64,000 nucleotides of DNA from Darksidea phi (lineage: Eukaryota; Ascomycota; Dothideomycetes; Pleosporales; Lentitheciaceae). Shown here piece by piece: positions 34,045 through 46,959 of the stretch. A model generated the notes under the pieces. The model was not told the DNA's origin and searched no databases. It worked only from the letters and a program-made list of their open reading frames with translations. Made by a program: the position numbers and the translations under genes. Numbering within the stretch: position 1 is the stretch's first letter; the number at the start of each line of letters is the position of its first letter. The DNA is taken from contig JASJFT010000024.1 in assembly GCA_030770425.1 (NCBI GenBank), positions 124,001 to 188,000 on the forward strand, written 5' to 3'.

Positions 34045-36662
34045 ATGCCGTCGACGGCCGTCCCCAAGGTGGTGCCCGCACAGCTGTCCTTCCTCGCCAT
34101 CTATAACCCGTCGCTGGGCACATCGGACGAGACATTCCACGACCAGATCGTCTTCTACTACTCCAAAGCGGCCAAAGCGCGGTCGAAACTAGCGGGCAAG
34201 GATGAGCAGGCCGAGAAGGAGCTGCGGGAGCAGGAGAATGAGAAGTTGCGCCAGGTCGGACTGGCGCAGGGCATGGTTGGATTTGCGCGGTACCGTTCAA
34301 GTTGCGCTGCAGCTATGCCCCAGTAATGGAGCTAATACCTTGGTAGGAGCTTCTCTAATGGAGCAGCGGTGGACTCAGTAGACACTCAGAAGTCACGCAT
34401 AGTCTTGCATGAGCTCGAAGACGGATGGTGGCTACTCGCAGTGAGTCCTACCTATCAGCCCACCACTCCTGCGTGCTGATTGCGAGTAGTCAATCGACCT
34501 CACCCGACTTCCCGCACATCAACCCTCGTCCACGAGCCAAAACGGGAGCGATAGCTCCCAACCGGCCGTAGAATATTCGTCGAAAGAAGTCAGCCCTCCC
34601 GGTCTCCTCCTCCAGCAGCTCGCTCGCGCCCATAACATCTTCCTCCTCCAGCATGGCGCCACACTCGATGGTCTCTTCCACAAACATAAACGCACCAAGT
34701 TCTGTAACATTATGAACACGTTCTGGTCGCGGTTTGCGAGCAGCTGGGATGTCCTCCTTCATGGCAGCCCCGCGGTTGATATCTACAACGGAATGAAACT
34801 AGCGGCGGGCGGCGAGCTGGGCATGGGCGTTGGCGAAGAAGAATGGGGCAGTGGTGAACGCCTTGTACTCGAAGACTTTGTACAGAAAACGGATGGGTTA
34901 GTCGACCTGATGGTGTCCAGATTTGGCGAGCCTTCGGCTCTGCAGGATCCGCATTACTCTCCAAACTCCAAAGAGTCGATGGATGTACTAGACCCAGAGC
35001 CGTGGATCGGTACTGGAGGGGTCCCCGGTGCTGCCGATGGTATAGTCTTCTCAGGTGTCGGAGCAATCAAACCACGGTCACTGCGAGATCTATCGCAGTG
35101 GGTAGAATCTATCTACTGCTATGGGGAGCATGCGTACGGAGTGCGAGACAACCCTACCAGCGATAGAAGGAAACGGCGACGGAAGAACCCAAGACCTTCC
35201 CCGTCGCCTGCTCGACCTTCAGGGTCCAGCAATGCTCGTACCCGGGCGACCTGCGAGAACTCTGCTTCAAAGCGAGATATTGTCTCTCCTGGCATTCCAC
35301 CACCCATCGTCAAGGCTGCTGAAGCTTCATTAAACAAAGCCTCCTCTGCTGTCGACTCGTCAACAAACAGTGCTGAGCCAGGAAAATCCGATGCACTGTT
35401 AGCATCGTTGGGTGACACCCAGACCTGGATGAAATACTTGACGTTGGGCTATAGTACAGCTTGGGGCGCCAAGAAGTCTCTCAACAATGAACAAATAGCT
35501 ACGCCAGTGATGCGTAACGCAAGAGAGGCGACACCAGAGGTTCCGATGACTTACGTCGAACCGCAACCTGACATTGATGTGGCGCGAGAGATGCTAATGG
35601 CCCAGGTTAGACATGAAAACACTGGGTATTTCCTTATCGGCCTGAAAGGTGATATGGATGAGGAGCCCATAGATGACGAGAACGATGAGGGCGATTGGAA
35701 CCAACGCACGCTTCTCCGCACCGTGCATGTCGAACTAGCCAAAGAAGGTGTACCGGAGACTCCTGGTGGCGATGAAGATGAGATGCCTGTTCATGAGCAG
35801 GAGTTTAACATTACCTTTTTTACAACGCCCAACTTCTCTAAACTGTCCAGGTTGCGACCTGTTATCTATGTGGTGAGTCACAACCGTGGAGGCGATGCGA
35901 GGCTTTACTTACGGATCCTCACAGCATCGGCCTTTTATCTACACCTTTCTATTCAAACATCGTACAGAGGCCCTCACCGTTGCGCCTTTCTATCACAACT
36001 TACACACCTACTTCTCCCCACTACATCGGCCACTAAGCAACAGCACGTCCCCCAACAGAGTTGCGGCACGTGTTTCAGCCGCCCTTCATCATACAACAAC
36101 ATCGTCAAACCTGGGCGGAGACCCAATTACACAACCGATTTACGACCTGGTCTACGACCCACGGACATGTACCATTCACTCAAGCATACCCAACATCCCG
36201 GATCCCGGCACACTCATCACCGAAGGCCTCAGTAGCAGCGCTTCTAATGCAGACTGGTCCCGCCTCGAAGCCCTCAATGTACACTCCCAAATTGTTGCCA
36301 CCGTAACAAGTACCCGTCGCACTCTTTCCGAAATAGAGCGCACGTGCAAAACGAGTCGCGGCTGGTGGGTCGTCTGGATGCGACTACCACCCTCGCAGCA
36401 CGAACCGACCAAAGACCCGGAAGCGGGGTCGCAGGAGTTCGATATAGATCAGCTGCGTGAGGCGTTCCTAGTCCGACGTGCCCGCGGCGCAACGACTTCC
36501 TCTTCAAAGAGTTCTGCGAGCCGGTTTGCCAGTGGCATGTGGAGACCCACGGGGGAGAAGATGGGTGGAGCTGCGGCGGGATGGGGACCTAAGGGATTGG
36601 CCGAAGGGATTGGCATCGATGCGAGGAGATATGTTGAAGGGCTTTTGAGCTTGAATAGATGA
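34045..36662 (+). CDS. CCZ1: Vacuolar fusion protein Ccz1
   Basis: Four exons (34045-34289, 34347-34440, 34490-35872, 35925-36662) with introns of 49-57 nt give 819 residues. Ccz1 pairs with Mon1 as the guanine-nucleotide exchange factor for Rab7/Ypt7 on late endosomes and vacuoles. The N-terminal longin-type part is recognisable: PAQLSFLAIYNPSLGTSDE at residues 12-30, QIVFYYSK, GMVGFARSFSNG across intron 1, and ELEDGWWLLAS across intron 2. FWSRFASSWDVLLHGSP follows. The middle (residues about 270-480) is low-complexity and basic/Ser-rich, and the C-terminal HRPFIYTFLFKHRTEAL block after intron 3 is typical of fungal Ccz1. All splice joins keep frame. Confidence 0.88.
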
Positions 36663-37370
36663 CGTGGAGCCTAGCTACATTTTGAACTACCTGGTAGACT
36701 CAATCAAAGAGTAGCCGGTATTGCTTCGTGCTGGCGAGATACTTGTTCCATACGTAAACATTTGACCCAATGGAAGAATATCCCTGTGGTTAAGAGTACG
36801 CCCACTGACAATGTTCATTATGGACACGAAAATGCAAATGCAATCTTGATTGGTGCATTAGGTCCGTTCCTCGACAAACAAATCGGTGATGGAAATGGCA
36901 TCGGCTGTTTCAGTGAACGGTCAGGGGTGCGACGCTAGACTACGCTGGGACTCTACCGGCGCAACAATCAAGCCACTGTCGCAGATGTCAATCTCGAGAT
37001 GCACGTCGAGAATGCGGGTTCGGCAGCAATCGTGGGGAATATTTTATCACTCTGCGCTCCCCTGGTTCGCTTCCTCTTTGGTCCCGTTTCCCCTTCTACG
37101 TCTTGAACTTTCGCTTTCCACGATCGAAACGTCTTGAGCGCAGGTGTACAAAACGGACCTCGGGCTCTACCGCGTCCTTGCTAGCCGTGCCGTCGATCGA
37201 ACGGTGTGTTTGCGACTCGGACTCCTTTCCAAACATCCCCTTTTTGGTTCCAAACGTTCGATACTTATACAATCCCTGCGGAGTGAAGCCAGGTCGTCTT
37301 CATTGATCTGTACTTGGCTACGATCACACTCGAATTACTCTCGCTCGACTACCTTCCTGGACTTGATATA
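36663..37370. other. Intergenic upstream of the aspartic protease
   Basis: No supported gene. It holds the CCZ1 terminator and the promoter of the protease gene; small open frames at 36886-37306 have no motif. Confidence 0.45.
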
Positions 37371-38976
37371 ATGCTTATTCAGCCTGAGATATGGACTGCT
37401 GCATGCGCACTCCTACCCAGCGTTGCGGCGTTCTATCCCTACGAACCAAAGTACGAAGACGATAGCAATGGCAAAAACCAACGACGAGCAGCCCTCTCCC
37501 CACCACCCCACCACCCTTCGAACATCAACGACCCTCGAAGACCCGTCACACTTCCTCTTCACCGCGTATCAATATCCTCTCGCCAAAACGACTATGACAT
37601 CGTCAACAGCGGCGACCCCAAACAGTCGAACAGCGTAGCGGTCGATCAGGATGGAAGGGATCTATCATATATGGTGGCGGTGACAATCGGCAGCAGTAAA
37701 GAGGAATATCATCTGTTACTAGATTCGGCGGCGAGTAATACGTGGGTTATGGGCCAAGAGTGTACAACAGATGCTTGTGGGAGACATAATACCTTTGGGG
37801 AGGGGGATTCGGACACACTCAAGGTACGATTTTATATTTGTTTGCGCTGAACGTACAACATTGGAATTGAGGATGCTAATGGGGCTATAGACAGATTCTA
37901 CGCCGTTTTCGGTCACTTATGGCACTGGCTCCGTATTCGGCACCACGGCCAGCGACACCGTCCACGTCGGCTCCCTCTCCAGCGAGCTAATCTTTGGCCT
38001 CGCAACGAATGTATCCCATGAGTTTGAGGCCTACCCAATGGATGGCATCTTAGGCCTCGGCCGTGGCGACACAGTGGAAGCGACTGCTGAAGCCGCGTCC
38101 ATTCTCGAAGTCCTGTCCACTTCTAAGCTCATCTCCACCAAACTCTACGGTGTACACCTTAGTCGAGCTAGCGATGGCGTCAACGATGGCGAGTTGAACT
38201 TTGGGGAGCCGAACAAAGAGCGGTATAGCGGGGATTTGAATTGGATGGATACTGTGACTAATGATAGAGGATTTTGGGAAATTTCTATTGCAGATGCAGG
38301 AGCTGACGGCACAATGACTGGTCTCAAGGGGAGGACTGGTATCATCGATACCGGAACGAGCTTTATCCTTATGTCCCAAGACGACGCTATCGCTATGCAC
38401 AAGCTCATCGATGGGTACACACAATCCGGCGAGACTTTTACGGTCCCGTGCGATACGAAGAAAGTAATGCAAGTCACCTTCGGCTCGGAAACATATAACA
38501 TATCAACAGCGGATTGGATAGGCGACACGCTAGACACCGGGGGTTGCAAGAGCAACATCATCGGCCGGCAAACTTTCAGTAAGACGCAGTGGCTGATGGG
38601 CGACGTCTTCCTTAAGAACGTATACACCGTTTTCGATTTTGAGAAATCAAAAGTGGGCTTCGGCGTCAAGGAGGGAGATAGTAATGGCGATGGGAACGGC
38701 GAAACGACAACCAATTCTCCGTCCAAGACGTCTTCTGCTGGTGAGTCGAGCTCCACCACATCCGCGCCATCTTCCACCACAACGGGTGCTGATCCAATGC
38801 TCCCTGCAGGCGCCTCAGCGGCCACTTCCTCCTCTGGGACTTCGAATCCCACTAGCTTGTCCGAAGCTTCGCCCGCTTCGCAGAGTGCACAGCAAGGCGG
38901 TGCTGGGCGGGCTAGCACTCCGGTGTCGTTGTTTGCGATTTTAGTAACGTTGGGTTTGCTTGCTATGCTGATATAA
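37371..38976 (+). CDS. Secreted GPI-type aspartic protease (pepsin family A1)
   Basis: Two exons (37371-37823, 37891-38976; 67-nt intron with GCTAATG branch) give 512 residues. A signal peptide (MLIQPEIWTAACALLPSVAA) is followed by a propeptide of about 80 residues. The mature enzyme begins near YMVAVTIGSS. The first catalytic motif is DSA (LLLDSAASNTWVMG, Asp118) rather than the canonical DTG/DSG; the second is a canonical DTG (GIIDTGTSFIL, Asp304). The flap tyrosine is in VTYGTGS. A Ser/Thr-rich stalk (residues about 400-490) and a hydrophobic C-terminus (LFAILVTLGLLAMLI) predict a GPI anchor, as in yapsin/CtsD-type enzymes at the cell surface. An in-frame ATG at 37314 would mask the signal peptide, so 37371 is preferred. 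Confidence 0.9.
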
Positions 38977-40350
38977 TGAAAAGAATAATGAGGCGTTTGG
39001 TCTTACACTGGGCATCTGATGTATGATCTTTGTACGGCGTTTGTGTCATTGGCATATTTGGTATGCGTTGGGTTTCGGCGAATGGCATGGCAATGCCTTC
39101 ACCGTGTTTCACACACCTGTCCAAGTGAAAGTCTAAGGAAAATAGAAGGTTTTAGGAGAAATCTGGCATAGCATAGCTTAGCATCGCATCCAGACATTCC
39201 AACAATGACGTATGCAATGTGTACTCTGTACTCCCCAAGCAGCCCAACACACGGCCTTTCTCGACCCTACCAGACACCAAACTACCCACAGCTCCAGCTC
39301 CAGCAAACCCAAACGCAGACTAAGTAAACATGGACGACGAATGTAAGCCACGCTTTCACCTTGAGGACCCGTAGACGCAGCGTGGTGCAGCGGAACGCGG
39401 GGGCCATGTACCCGAAGAGCCGAGCTTGGAATACGAGAACGACGGCCGATACGGAGCTAGGGGAGAATGCAGCACGGTAAGCATGCAAGAGTCAGCTTCT
39501 TACTTCGCCCTACTTTTGCAGCATAACATGCACATTTTCCGGTCAAGTGGAATGGTGCATCCGTTTACGGAAATGCTGCACATGGCGTGAGCCCAGATGT
39601 GCTGGCGTTGGAGATCGGCAGAGGTCAACCGTATAACCTGTTCGTCATGCACCGCTGTAAGAATGACGCCCAATAGCAGGGTTCACTGGATCAAATCGAC
39701 AAAGCAAGGCGAGTACCAGTCATGGCCAGCATTTGCAAGTCACAGTCACCGATGCAAACGTGTAAACAAGGTTTGTTTATAGAGATCCATTCAAACGCCA
39801 GCGAGCGAGGGGTAGTAGGTAGGAGGATAAGAGTTATTACACCGAGCCAGATGCGCAGAAGTACAAACACATTCAGCAGCCATCATATCGAGAAGGAGAA
39901 GAAGTAGGGAAGAATCAGCCAACTAACAAAGAGGGGCGGAGCGCCCAAAACAGAAGCATTTCCAGGCAAGACAGCGTGTGATTTAGAAAGAGGATTCAGG
40001 ATGGACGGACGCCGCTCAGTAGCATGCGAGCACAGACACATTAGGAAAATCCTACCATTCCGCTGAATCCGATAGCTGCCACATCGACATCGGCCCACCT
40101 GAAAGATAACCCCCATCATGAACTACCCCAAGATGATGTGCTCAAAATCCAGCGCAGTAACGCCTCGTAGGTGCTGTAGAAAAGGCTCTCACTAGCCAAG
40201 GGAGGTCGGTTCGTGCCCTCCACAATCCACCATTCACATGCGTTTTCAGACCAGACCACCATGACACAAGGACCGCCGCACAGTTGTCGTTGCCCATGCG
40301 CCGCGATGGGGGATGCTGCGGCGGCCGCCGTTTCGTAGAAAGTGAGGATC
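38977..40350. other. Convergent intergenic region, protease to RHO1
   Basis: About 1.4 kb between two convergent genes with no supported coding sequence. It includes both 3' flanks. A short GCATAGCATAGCTTAGCAT stretch near 39168-39186 is a simple imperfect repeat. Confidence 0.45.
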
Positions 40351-41233
40351 TTACAAGATTACACATTTTTTCTGCTTCTTGTCTTTCCGGGTAGTCAGAG
40401 CGGCCCGCGTAGCGTGTTCGAATACCTCCCGCACGCCCTCGTTCGTCTTTGCAGAGCACTCAAGGTACTTCTGGGCACCGATCTTCTTACGGACATCCTC
40501 GGCCTGTCATGGGTTAGCCGCAGACGCAGGGGTGGACATATCGGGCGACTGACCTGCTCGGGAGTCACAGGCTTCTGAGAGGTCTTGTGGAGCTCTTCAA
40601 TAGTCTTCTGGTCGAAGCGCAGATCCTTCTTGCAGCCAACCAGGATGATGGGCAGACCCTGGCAGAAGTGCAGGACTTCTGAAATCCACTGCGCCCGGTT
40701 AGTGGCGGCTCCGCATGTGCGAAGGGGCGTGTCATACCTTCTCCTGGACGTTGTCAAGCGAATCGGGCGAGTCGACGGCGAAGCAGATCAGGATAACGTG
40801 CGAGTCGGGGTAGGAGAGCGGGCGAAGACGATCGTAGTCTTCCTGGCCGGCTGTATCCCATAGGGCCAGCTCGACGTGCTTGCCATCAACCTCGACGTCG
40901 GCGACATAGTTCTCGAAGACGGTAGGAACGTAGACCTAGAGGACGTCGTGTCAGTGTGTGTGCAGCAATGGGCCGATGGCGTTCGGGTGCGATAGAGTGC
41001 ACATGCGGGTGCTCCGTCAGGCTGACGCAGCCCAGGGAGGCAGGAAGCAGGGGGCTGGAACTGACCTCAGGGAAGGTGCCCTTGGAGAAGACGCTGCAGA
41101 CAAGTCGTTAGCCGGCGTAATTTGCGTGGCAGGCCCGGGGGGGCGATGGACCGGCCAGCACTTACATGAGCAGACAGGTCTTTCCACAGGCGCCGTCGCC
41201 GACGATGACGAGCTTTCGACGGATCTCGGCCAT
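40351..41233 (-). CDS. RHO1: Rho1 GTPase
   Basis: Five minus-strand exons (41233-41166, 41093-41066, 40935-40738, 40688-40554, 40503-40351) give 193 residues, the standard Rho1 length. This small GTPase controls beta-1,3-glucan synthase, Pkc1 signalling and actin polarity. Motifs: P-loop GDGACGKT at residues 12-19, effector loop [19 protein letters not shown], switch [19 protein letters not shown], base-binding LVGCKKDLR, and [10 protein letters not shown]. It ends in a polybasic tail and the CAAX box CVIL, predicting geranylgeranylation and plasma-membrane location. Exon 2 is only 28 nt. Intron 2 is the longest (130 nt). Divergent from UFD2. Confidence 0.97.
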
Positions 41234-42509
41234 GGTGCTGTTCTTTTGGTTTGGGGGTAGAGGGAGCGGAGTGCGGTTCGGGGAGCTGGGCTGGCTGGAC
41301 TGGAGCAGAGGAGATGGAGGGAGTGTGGTGTAAAGTAGTTGACAGAGGCAGCAGCTAGGCAAGAACACAGCAGGCGGTGCACTGACCACCACCTGCGGCT
41401 GAGCAAATTGTGTGGCTGGTGCGGGTGCGATGCGTCGGGGCCCGGAGCCGGGTGAAGAGGGCGACGGCGGGAGGACGAGGACGAGGCAGAGGCAGAGGCA
41501 GACAGAAGCAGAGGCAGAGGCGTGAGAGGGCGAGAGGTGAATGTCGTTGCTACTGGGCGATGGAGCTGTTGGGGAGAAGGCGGGTGAGGAGGCAGCGACA
41601 CGCAGGCCCATCTATCGAGGCCCGGTTTTGGCGGCGTCGAACAGGACGACGCACAAGATAGCGACTGGCCGCGTGCGATAAAGCCTGGCCTGGTCAACGG
41701 GAGCCCGCCAGAGCCGTTCCCCCTCGTGCCGTGCCTCTTCATTATCCGCCGCGCATTGGCATTCACAACCACAACTAGCTGCCTTCGCGTCGTCGTCCAT
41801 CACAAGCGCGAGTGGTTTCAGCACTACACAGCCAGAGCCGGCCACGACCGCGACCTGCGACCCCCGATTGCTCCAGGCAGAAGGGCAAACTCGGCTGCTG
41901 TCGACCGCTGATTGTCCCGACCAGCGCCGGCCCCGCCCCTGTGGACCATCGCAGACGCGGGGGGCGTTTGGGGAGATGCATTGGAGGCGGCCTCCCGTCT
42001 CAGTGGTGTGTTCTGCTGCCTCTGTTCTCCGCACAGGGACCCTCGGTTGGGTGCCGCAGCGGGCCCGTCCTTGGCGTCTACTACGACCCTCACCGTCTTC
42101 CCCGTCCAGAGTCGTGTCTGCCGTCAAGGGTCGAAGCACCAAGCGCGTCGGCAGTCTGCCATGCCTGGCTAGCGAACAGTGAAAGGACGTGGCACCAAGC
42201 GTGCACACAGGCCAAACAAGCCGGCCTTCTCTCCACAATGATAATCAAATGCGTGCCGGTGCTGGCCTGCCGTCTCAGTCGACGCCCTTCCCCGGGCTTC
42301 CATGCACGTGTTTTGGTGGCCAGCTGTGGCGGGGCAGGTGGCTATCTCCGAGCTCCAGTCTCGCTAGTGACTTCACCTCAGGTAGACGCCTAGTGCGCGC
42401 GCGCTCACCACCAGCATCCCGTCTTCTATTCTTCGCACCTCCGCTTAAAGGTCTTTCGTCGGCCATAGCCTTTCTTACAACTGCAGACCTGCTCTTTTTA
42501 ACACACAAC
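41234..42509. promoter_or_regulatory. Divergent promoter region RHO1 / UFD2
   Basis: About 1.3 kb, GC-rich, between the divergent start codons. Many long open frames on both strands result from the high GC content and purine/pyrimidine skew (for example AGGCAGAGGCAGAGG repeats near 41487-41520 in the RHO1 leader), and none has a recognisable motif. Confidence 0.5.
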
Positions 42510-45500
42510 ATGGCTGACCAGCAGCATCCCGAGAATGACCGGCCCACGCCAGACGCCCTGTCTGAGGCAGACAAAGTAGAGCTCAACCCGACCATTTGTA
42601 ATACGCGCGCTGACCACATGTAGATACGCGCAAAGCGACTTGCGAAGCTTGGGGGCCCATCTGGCGGCAACGGAACCTCGCGACCGCCCTCCACGCCTCT
42701 CACAGCGACCCCCGCAGCAAGCTCCACGCCGCAGCCCGCAGCGCAAGCACCCGCGCAAGCACCCTCGCAAGCAAACCCCTTCACACAGCTCGGTATGGCG
42801 GAGGAGAGCAAGCCGGCGCCGCGCATCACTATCAAGCCAAAGGCCGCCGAAGCTTCCAATGCTGGCTCTGTGACTCAGGCTGCACCGAGGAGCCAGGAAG
42901 CCAGTCTAGAGGCATGGACGGACCGCACGCTCGCTGGCATATTTCGCATTACACTCGATCCTGAGCACACCCGCGATGTGCATGGACACCGTTTATACTT
43001 TGTCTCCGGCGTGCGGCGCGACCTCGAGGAGGATGGCAGTCCGTTACGCCTCACCACCGATCTACTAGATAGCGCTATACTGGAGTCGGCGCAAAGCAAG
43101 TCAGAAGGAAAGCCCCTGGATTATCTTCTAGGTTGCTGGAAGCGGGTTTCGAGGCTGTTCAGGGGCATGACCAGCAAGAATGACCCCAAGGCCGACATTG
43201 TAAAGGAAGCCCGCAGGGTGTGCTTCAGCTACTGCATCTTCGCCGCGACCATTCCTGACATGTTTGGCGACGAGCCATCGACGGGCAACCCCCTGGCCGA
43301 ACACCTCCTTATGGATCCCGAGAATGACCGCGGTATCTGTCATGACTTTCTCAACGAGGCCGTTTCACGATTTAACGACGACGAGAGCGTTCGGGAGCTG
43401 CTTCTAGGCGCCATTGAAGAGGTAAGCCGGCGACTCTCGAAGATGACCATGAATGACGACTACCGGCCGCACATGCTGGCAATGCGCAATTTCGTCCGCT
43501 ATCAGCCCCTCCTCGTCGCGATGGCTCAGTCTCCACTGTTCCTCCCGTCTCAGATTGAGCCTCAGGATATTGAGACCAACACACTCCTTGGGCCTTTTTT
43601 TCGCATATCTCCCCTGCAGGGTGAGGTGGCTTTGAACTACTTTTCCAACGCTGCTACCCGGGATAAAGCCTACATTGCAAACTCGCAGCGATCACTACGC
43701 TTGGCCCTCCAAACCCATCAGGAGGAGCTTTTCGACATCGCAAACTGCTTCATCAAAGTCAAAGATTCCCGGGAGAAGATTCTGGACTGGTTCGCCTTGA
43801 CCGTGAACGCAAACCACAAGCGAAGAGCTTTGCGCCCAGATCCCAAAACGACTTCCTCAGACGCTTTCATGGTCAATGTCACGGTGACTCTTGACCGTTT
43901 GTGTGAGCCGTTCATGGATGCTACGTTTTCAAAGGTCGATAGGATCGACATCAACTACCTCCGCCGCTCATCTCGAGTTTCGATCAAAGACGAGACTAAA
44001 ATGAACGCTGACCAAAATACTTCAGACCAGTATTATGACACCAAGGTCGGAGGCACCAACAACTTTATTACTGAGATCTTCTTCCTTACCGTTGCAGCTC
44101 ATCATTACGGTATCGAGGCTGCGAACACCAAGCTCTCCGAACTGCAGAAAGATCTAAAATACCTACAGAAAGAGTTGACCAAGATGGAGACGGAACGACA
44201 CAAGTACGCTACTAATCCGGCGTACCTGGCTGTCTTCGACACCCACCTGAAGAAGTATAAAGACCGGATCGAGAAGGGTCACTGCACCGTATATGCTACT
44301 CAGGGAGTCCTCTTGGATGAAACTACCCAGGCGAGATCGATGCAGTTTATGCGATATGTCATCATATGGATACTACGGCTGGTCGCTCCCGGCTCTAGTT
44401 TCCCCCAGGGATCACTCCAACTTCCACTGTCAGCCGAGGAACCCATGGCATTCAAGTGCCTCCCGGAATACTTCCTTGAGGACATTTGTGATAATTTCAA
44501 GTTCATCACTCAGTACATGCCACACATCATCACGTCGACCCAATGCGAAGAGTTGATGACAATCTGCATTACATTCCTCCGGAGCTCCGAGTATATCAAG
44601 AGTCCATACCTCAAGGGCACTCTCATCACGATTCTCTATTACGGCGTGTACGAGATCCCAGGTCGATCTAAGGGGGTATTAGGAGACGTTCTGTTTGCTC
44701 ATAAATTCGCCACCCAGCATTTGTTCCATGCATTGATGAAGTTCTACATAGAGTGTGAATTTGTTGGAAACGTCCCTGGATTCCCCGGCAAGTATTCAAT
44801 CCGTTACGAGATTTTTCAGGTGATCAAATGCATCTGGCCGAATCCTGTCTATAGGAAGAACCTCGCGACCGAGGCTCAGTAAGTGGCTTTGCTTCCATGT
44901 CCCATCAAATGCTGACGTTCGCAGGGTGAACTTAGACTTCTTCGTGCAGTTTGTCAATCTTTTGCTCAATGATGTCACGTTTGTGCTGGATGAGTCCTTC
45001 ACGGCGTTCACCCAAATCCACGACCTCACAAAGTTACTCCGAAACCCCCCAGAGGATCTAGACGCCAACACTCGGCAAGAGAAAGAAGAGCTTCTAGCGG
45101 CTGCAAAGGATAAGGCCAAAAGCTATATGCAACTGACCAACGAGACGGTGGCCATGTTGAAGCTCTTCACCGAAGCGCTTAGTGATTCGTTCACCAAGAA
45201 GGAAGTCGTCGTGCGGCTAGCACATATGCTTGACTACAATTTGGAGGCGCTGGTGGGCCCCAAAAAGGCCAATCTCAAAGTGGAAAATCCTGGTGATTAC
45301 GGCTGGGATCCTCGATCTATGTTATCGGAGATCGCAGACGTCTACTTGAATCTCAAAGATAAGAAGATATTTATCGACTCAGTTGCGACAGATGGACGTT
45401 CGTACCGGCCTGAGTACTTTGTCACAGCAGCGACAATCATGCAGCGCTTCACTCTCAAGGCTCCGGAGCAACTTCGAGAGTGGGAACAGCTTGCTGAACG

Positions 45501-45828
45501 TATCAAGAGCGCGAAAGAGGAAGCGGAGTTGGAGGAAGAGGACTTGGGCGAGATTCCAGACGAGTACATGGATCCACTACTCGCAACGCTCATGGAGGAC
45601 CCAGTGATTCTACCCACGAGCAGGCAAACATTGGACCGGAGTACTGTGCGCAGCCATCTACTTAGCGACCCACACGATCCATTTAACCGCGCACCACTCT
45701 CAATCGACGACGTTATTCCTAACGATGCGCTCAGAGAGGAGATTCAGAAATGGAAGTCTGATCGACTGGCCGAGAAGCTGGCGGAGCGGAACGCGGCGAA
45801 TGCAAGCGAGCCGATGGACCTTTCGTAG
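42510..45828 (+). CDS. UFD2: Ubiquitin conjugation factor E4 (Ufd2)
   Basis: Three exons (42510-42575, 42624-44878, 44925-45828; introns 48 and 46 nt) give 1074 residues. Ufd2 is a U-box ubiquitin ligase/elongation factor that extends ubiquitin chains, working with Cdc48 in ER-associated and UFD-pathway degradation. The N-terminal 80 residues are Pro/Ala-rich and disordered. The long helical-repeat core contains family phrases such as NPLAEHLLMD and NTLLGPFFRISPLQ. The C-terminal U-box starts PDEYMDPLLATLMEDPVILP and includes HDPFNRAPLSIDDVIPN. The first intron follows ADK and joins IRAKRLAKL, the family's N-terminal motif. Divergent from RHO1. Confidence 0.95.
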
Positions 45829-46129
45829 AAAAGTTATTGGCGTGTGACTCCTCCCAAAACCCAATGCATCTGAGGCGTTATGGTGTCTTCTGCCCTAGAG
45901 GAGGGTTCGGCTAAGAGGTTCGGCTTGGGGTTCGGCTTCATGGACGTTCATATTGTAGATCCCAGGGTAGATGGCTTTTTGCACACTTGCATCATTATAA
46001 TGTGCATTCAACGAGGGTTTCGAACCAGTTCTGACAACGAAGAAATGTTTTTAACTTGAGTAACAATGGACCGTTGCCTAATTTACACTCTGTATATTAC
46101 AGTATGCTACAGTGTTCCTTCCGAGTCTA
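45829..46129. other. Convergent 3' region UFD2 / AIM19-like
   Basis: The 301 bases hold both terminators; no coding sequence seen. The string GAGGGTTTCGAACC at 46012-46025 resembles a tRNA B-box but has no surrounding tRNA fold. Confidence 0.5.
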
Positions 46130-46643
46130 CTACTCCTCTTTCTCTCTCCGCCCGAAGACGTACGCCAGGCCGCATCCCGCTACGTTAACCGCGCAGAGAC
46201 CTAAAGAGGCCCCACGAACAACGCCTCGTACTGTGAATTTCTGCTTAAATTGCTTGCAGCAAGACCAATTAGCAATTGCTCTTTCTGCACTACCAGTCCG
46301 CAGTCTTTTATAAAATCTCAAAGTGAACTTACCTGTCTCCTCCGAAGAGCCAACAACGCATACAATCCACTCCACGCCGCCGTCGTCCCCGCAGCATCGG
46401 TCTTATACCCGCTCAAGTTAAGGTAACTCGAGAAGAGTAGCACCGGGGCAAACATCATTGGTAGGGCCTGGAAGGGCCGCGCATGTTGGGCTGTGATGAG
46501 GGTTGCTAGGAGGGTCGGAGGAACGGAGTGCTCTAAATGATGGGTGAGTATGGTGCGCACGTGAGAGGACTGGGTGATTGTAACGAACCTCCCCAGTTGC
46601 GCAGGGATTGGAGGGCGCCTTCTTTTGTCTGCTTATCGGCCAT
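46130..46643 (-). CDS. AIM19-like small mitochondrial membrane protein
   Basis: Three minus-strand exons (46643-46589, 46532-46333, 46240-46130; introns 56 and 92 nt) give 121 residues. Three to four short hydrophobic segments are visible: PPTLLATLIT, LPMMFAPVLLFSSYL, AAWSGLYALLALRRR and LGLCAVNVAGCGLAYVFG. Size, topology and the phrase GYKTDAAGTTAAWSGLY resemble the fungal Aim19 family (altered inheritance of mitochondria 19), whose function is unknown. The splice joins were chosen because they keep frame and have standard signals. Divergent from the HLJ1-like gene, with 316 bases between starts. If not Aim19, it is a small fungal membrane protein of unknown role. Confidence 0.65.
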
Positions 46644-46959
46644 GGTGAAATGCGGGGCGTTGTAAGAAATTGAGAGAAGGGGTAATAAGAACGGATGTCG
46701 ACCATTTGTAGTTGTACATGTGTGTTCTAGCCCGCCCAAGCTTGAAGTTCACTCCACGACGTCCGTGCCCAGGACCACGCTTCTTTCTGTTGCTCTGGCC
46801 TCGAGTGCGGATGCAAACACTACAGACGTCGCCCTCCCCCTCCAATCCGCCGTCCGCTTCCAAACTACAAATCGTGACTCCGTCGCCACCATCTCGTCTA
46901 TTGCCCACAACCGCTCGCTCACCGGAACCTGCGCGCCCTGATACGACCCCCACATAATC
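46644..46959. promoter_or_regulatory. Shared divergent promoter AIM19-like / HLJ1-like
   Basis: The 316 bases between divergent start codons must carry both promoters. Open frames here are shadows. Confidence 0.45.

Noticed and set aside
38145..38918. 257-codon open frame on the minus strand
   Set aside because: It is antisense to the aspartic protease exon 2, which has clear catalytic motifs; the antisense product has none.
41017..42623. Many long open frames around the RHO1/UFD2 intergenic region
   Set aside because: They overlap on all frames in GC-rich, low-complexity sequence and overlap real exons of RHO1 and UFD2.
46012..46025. tRNA B-box-like string GAGGGTTTCGAACC
   Set aside because: No A-box or acceptor-stem pairing could be seen around it.
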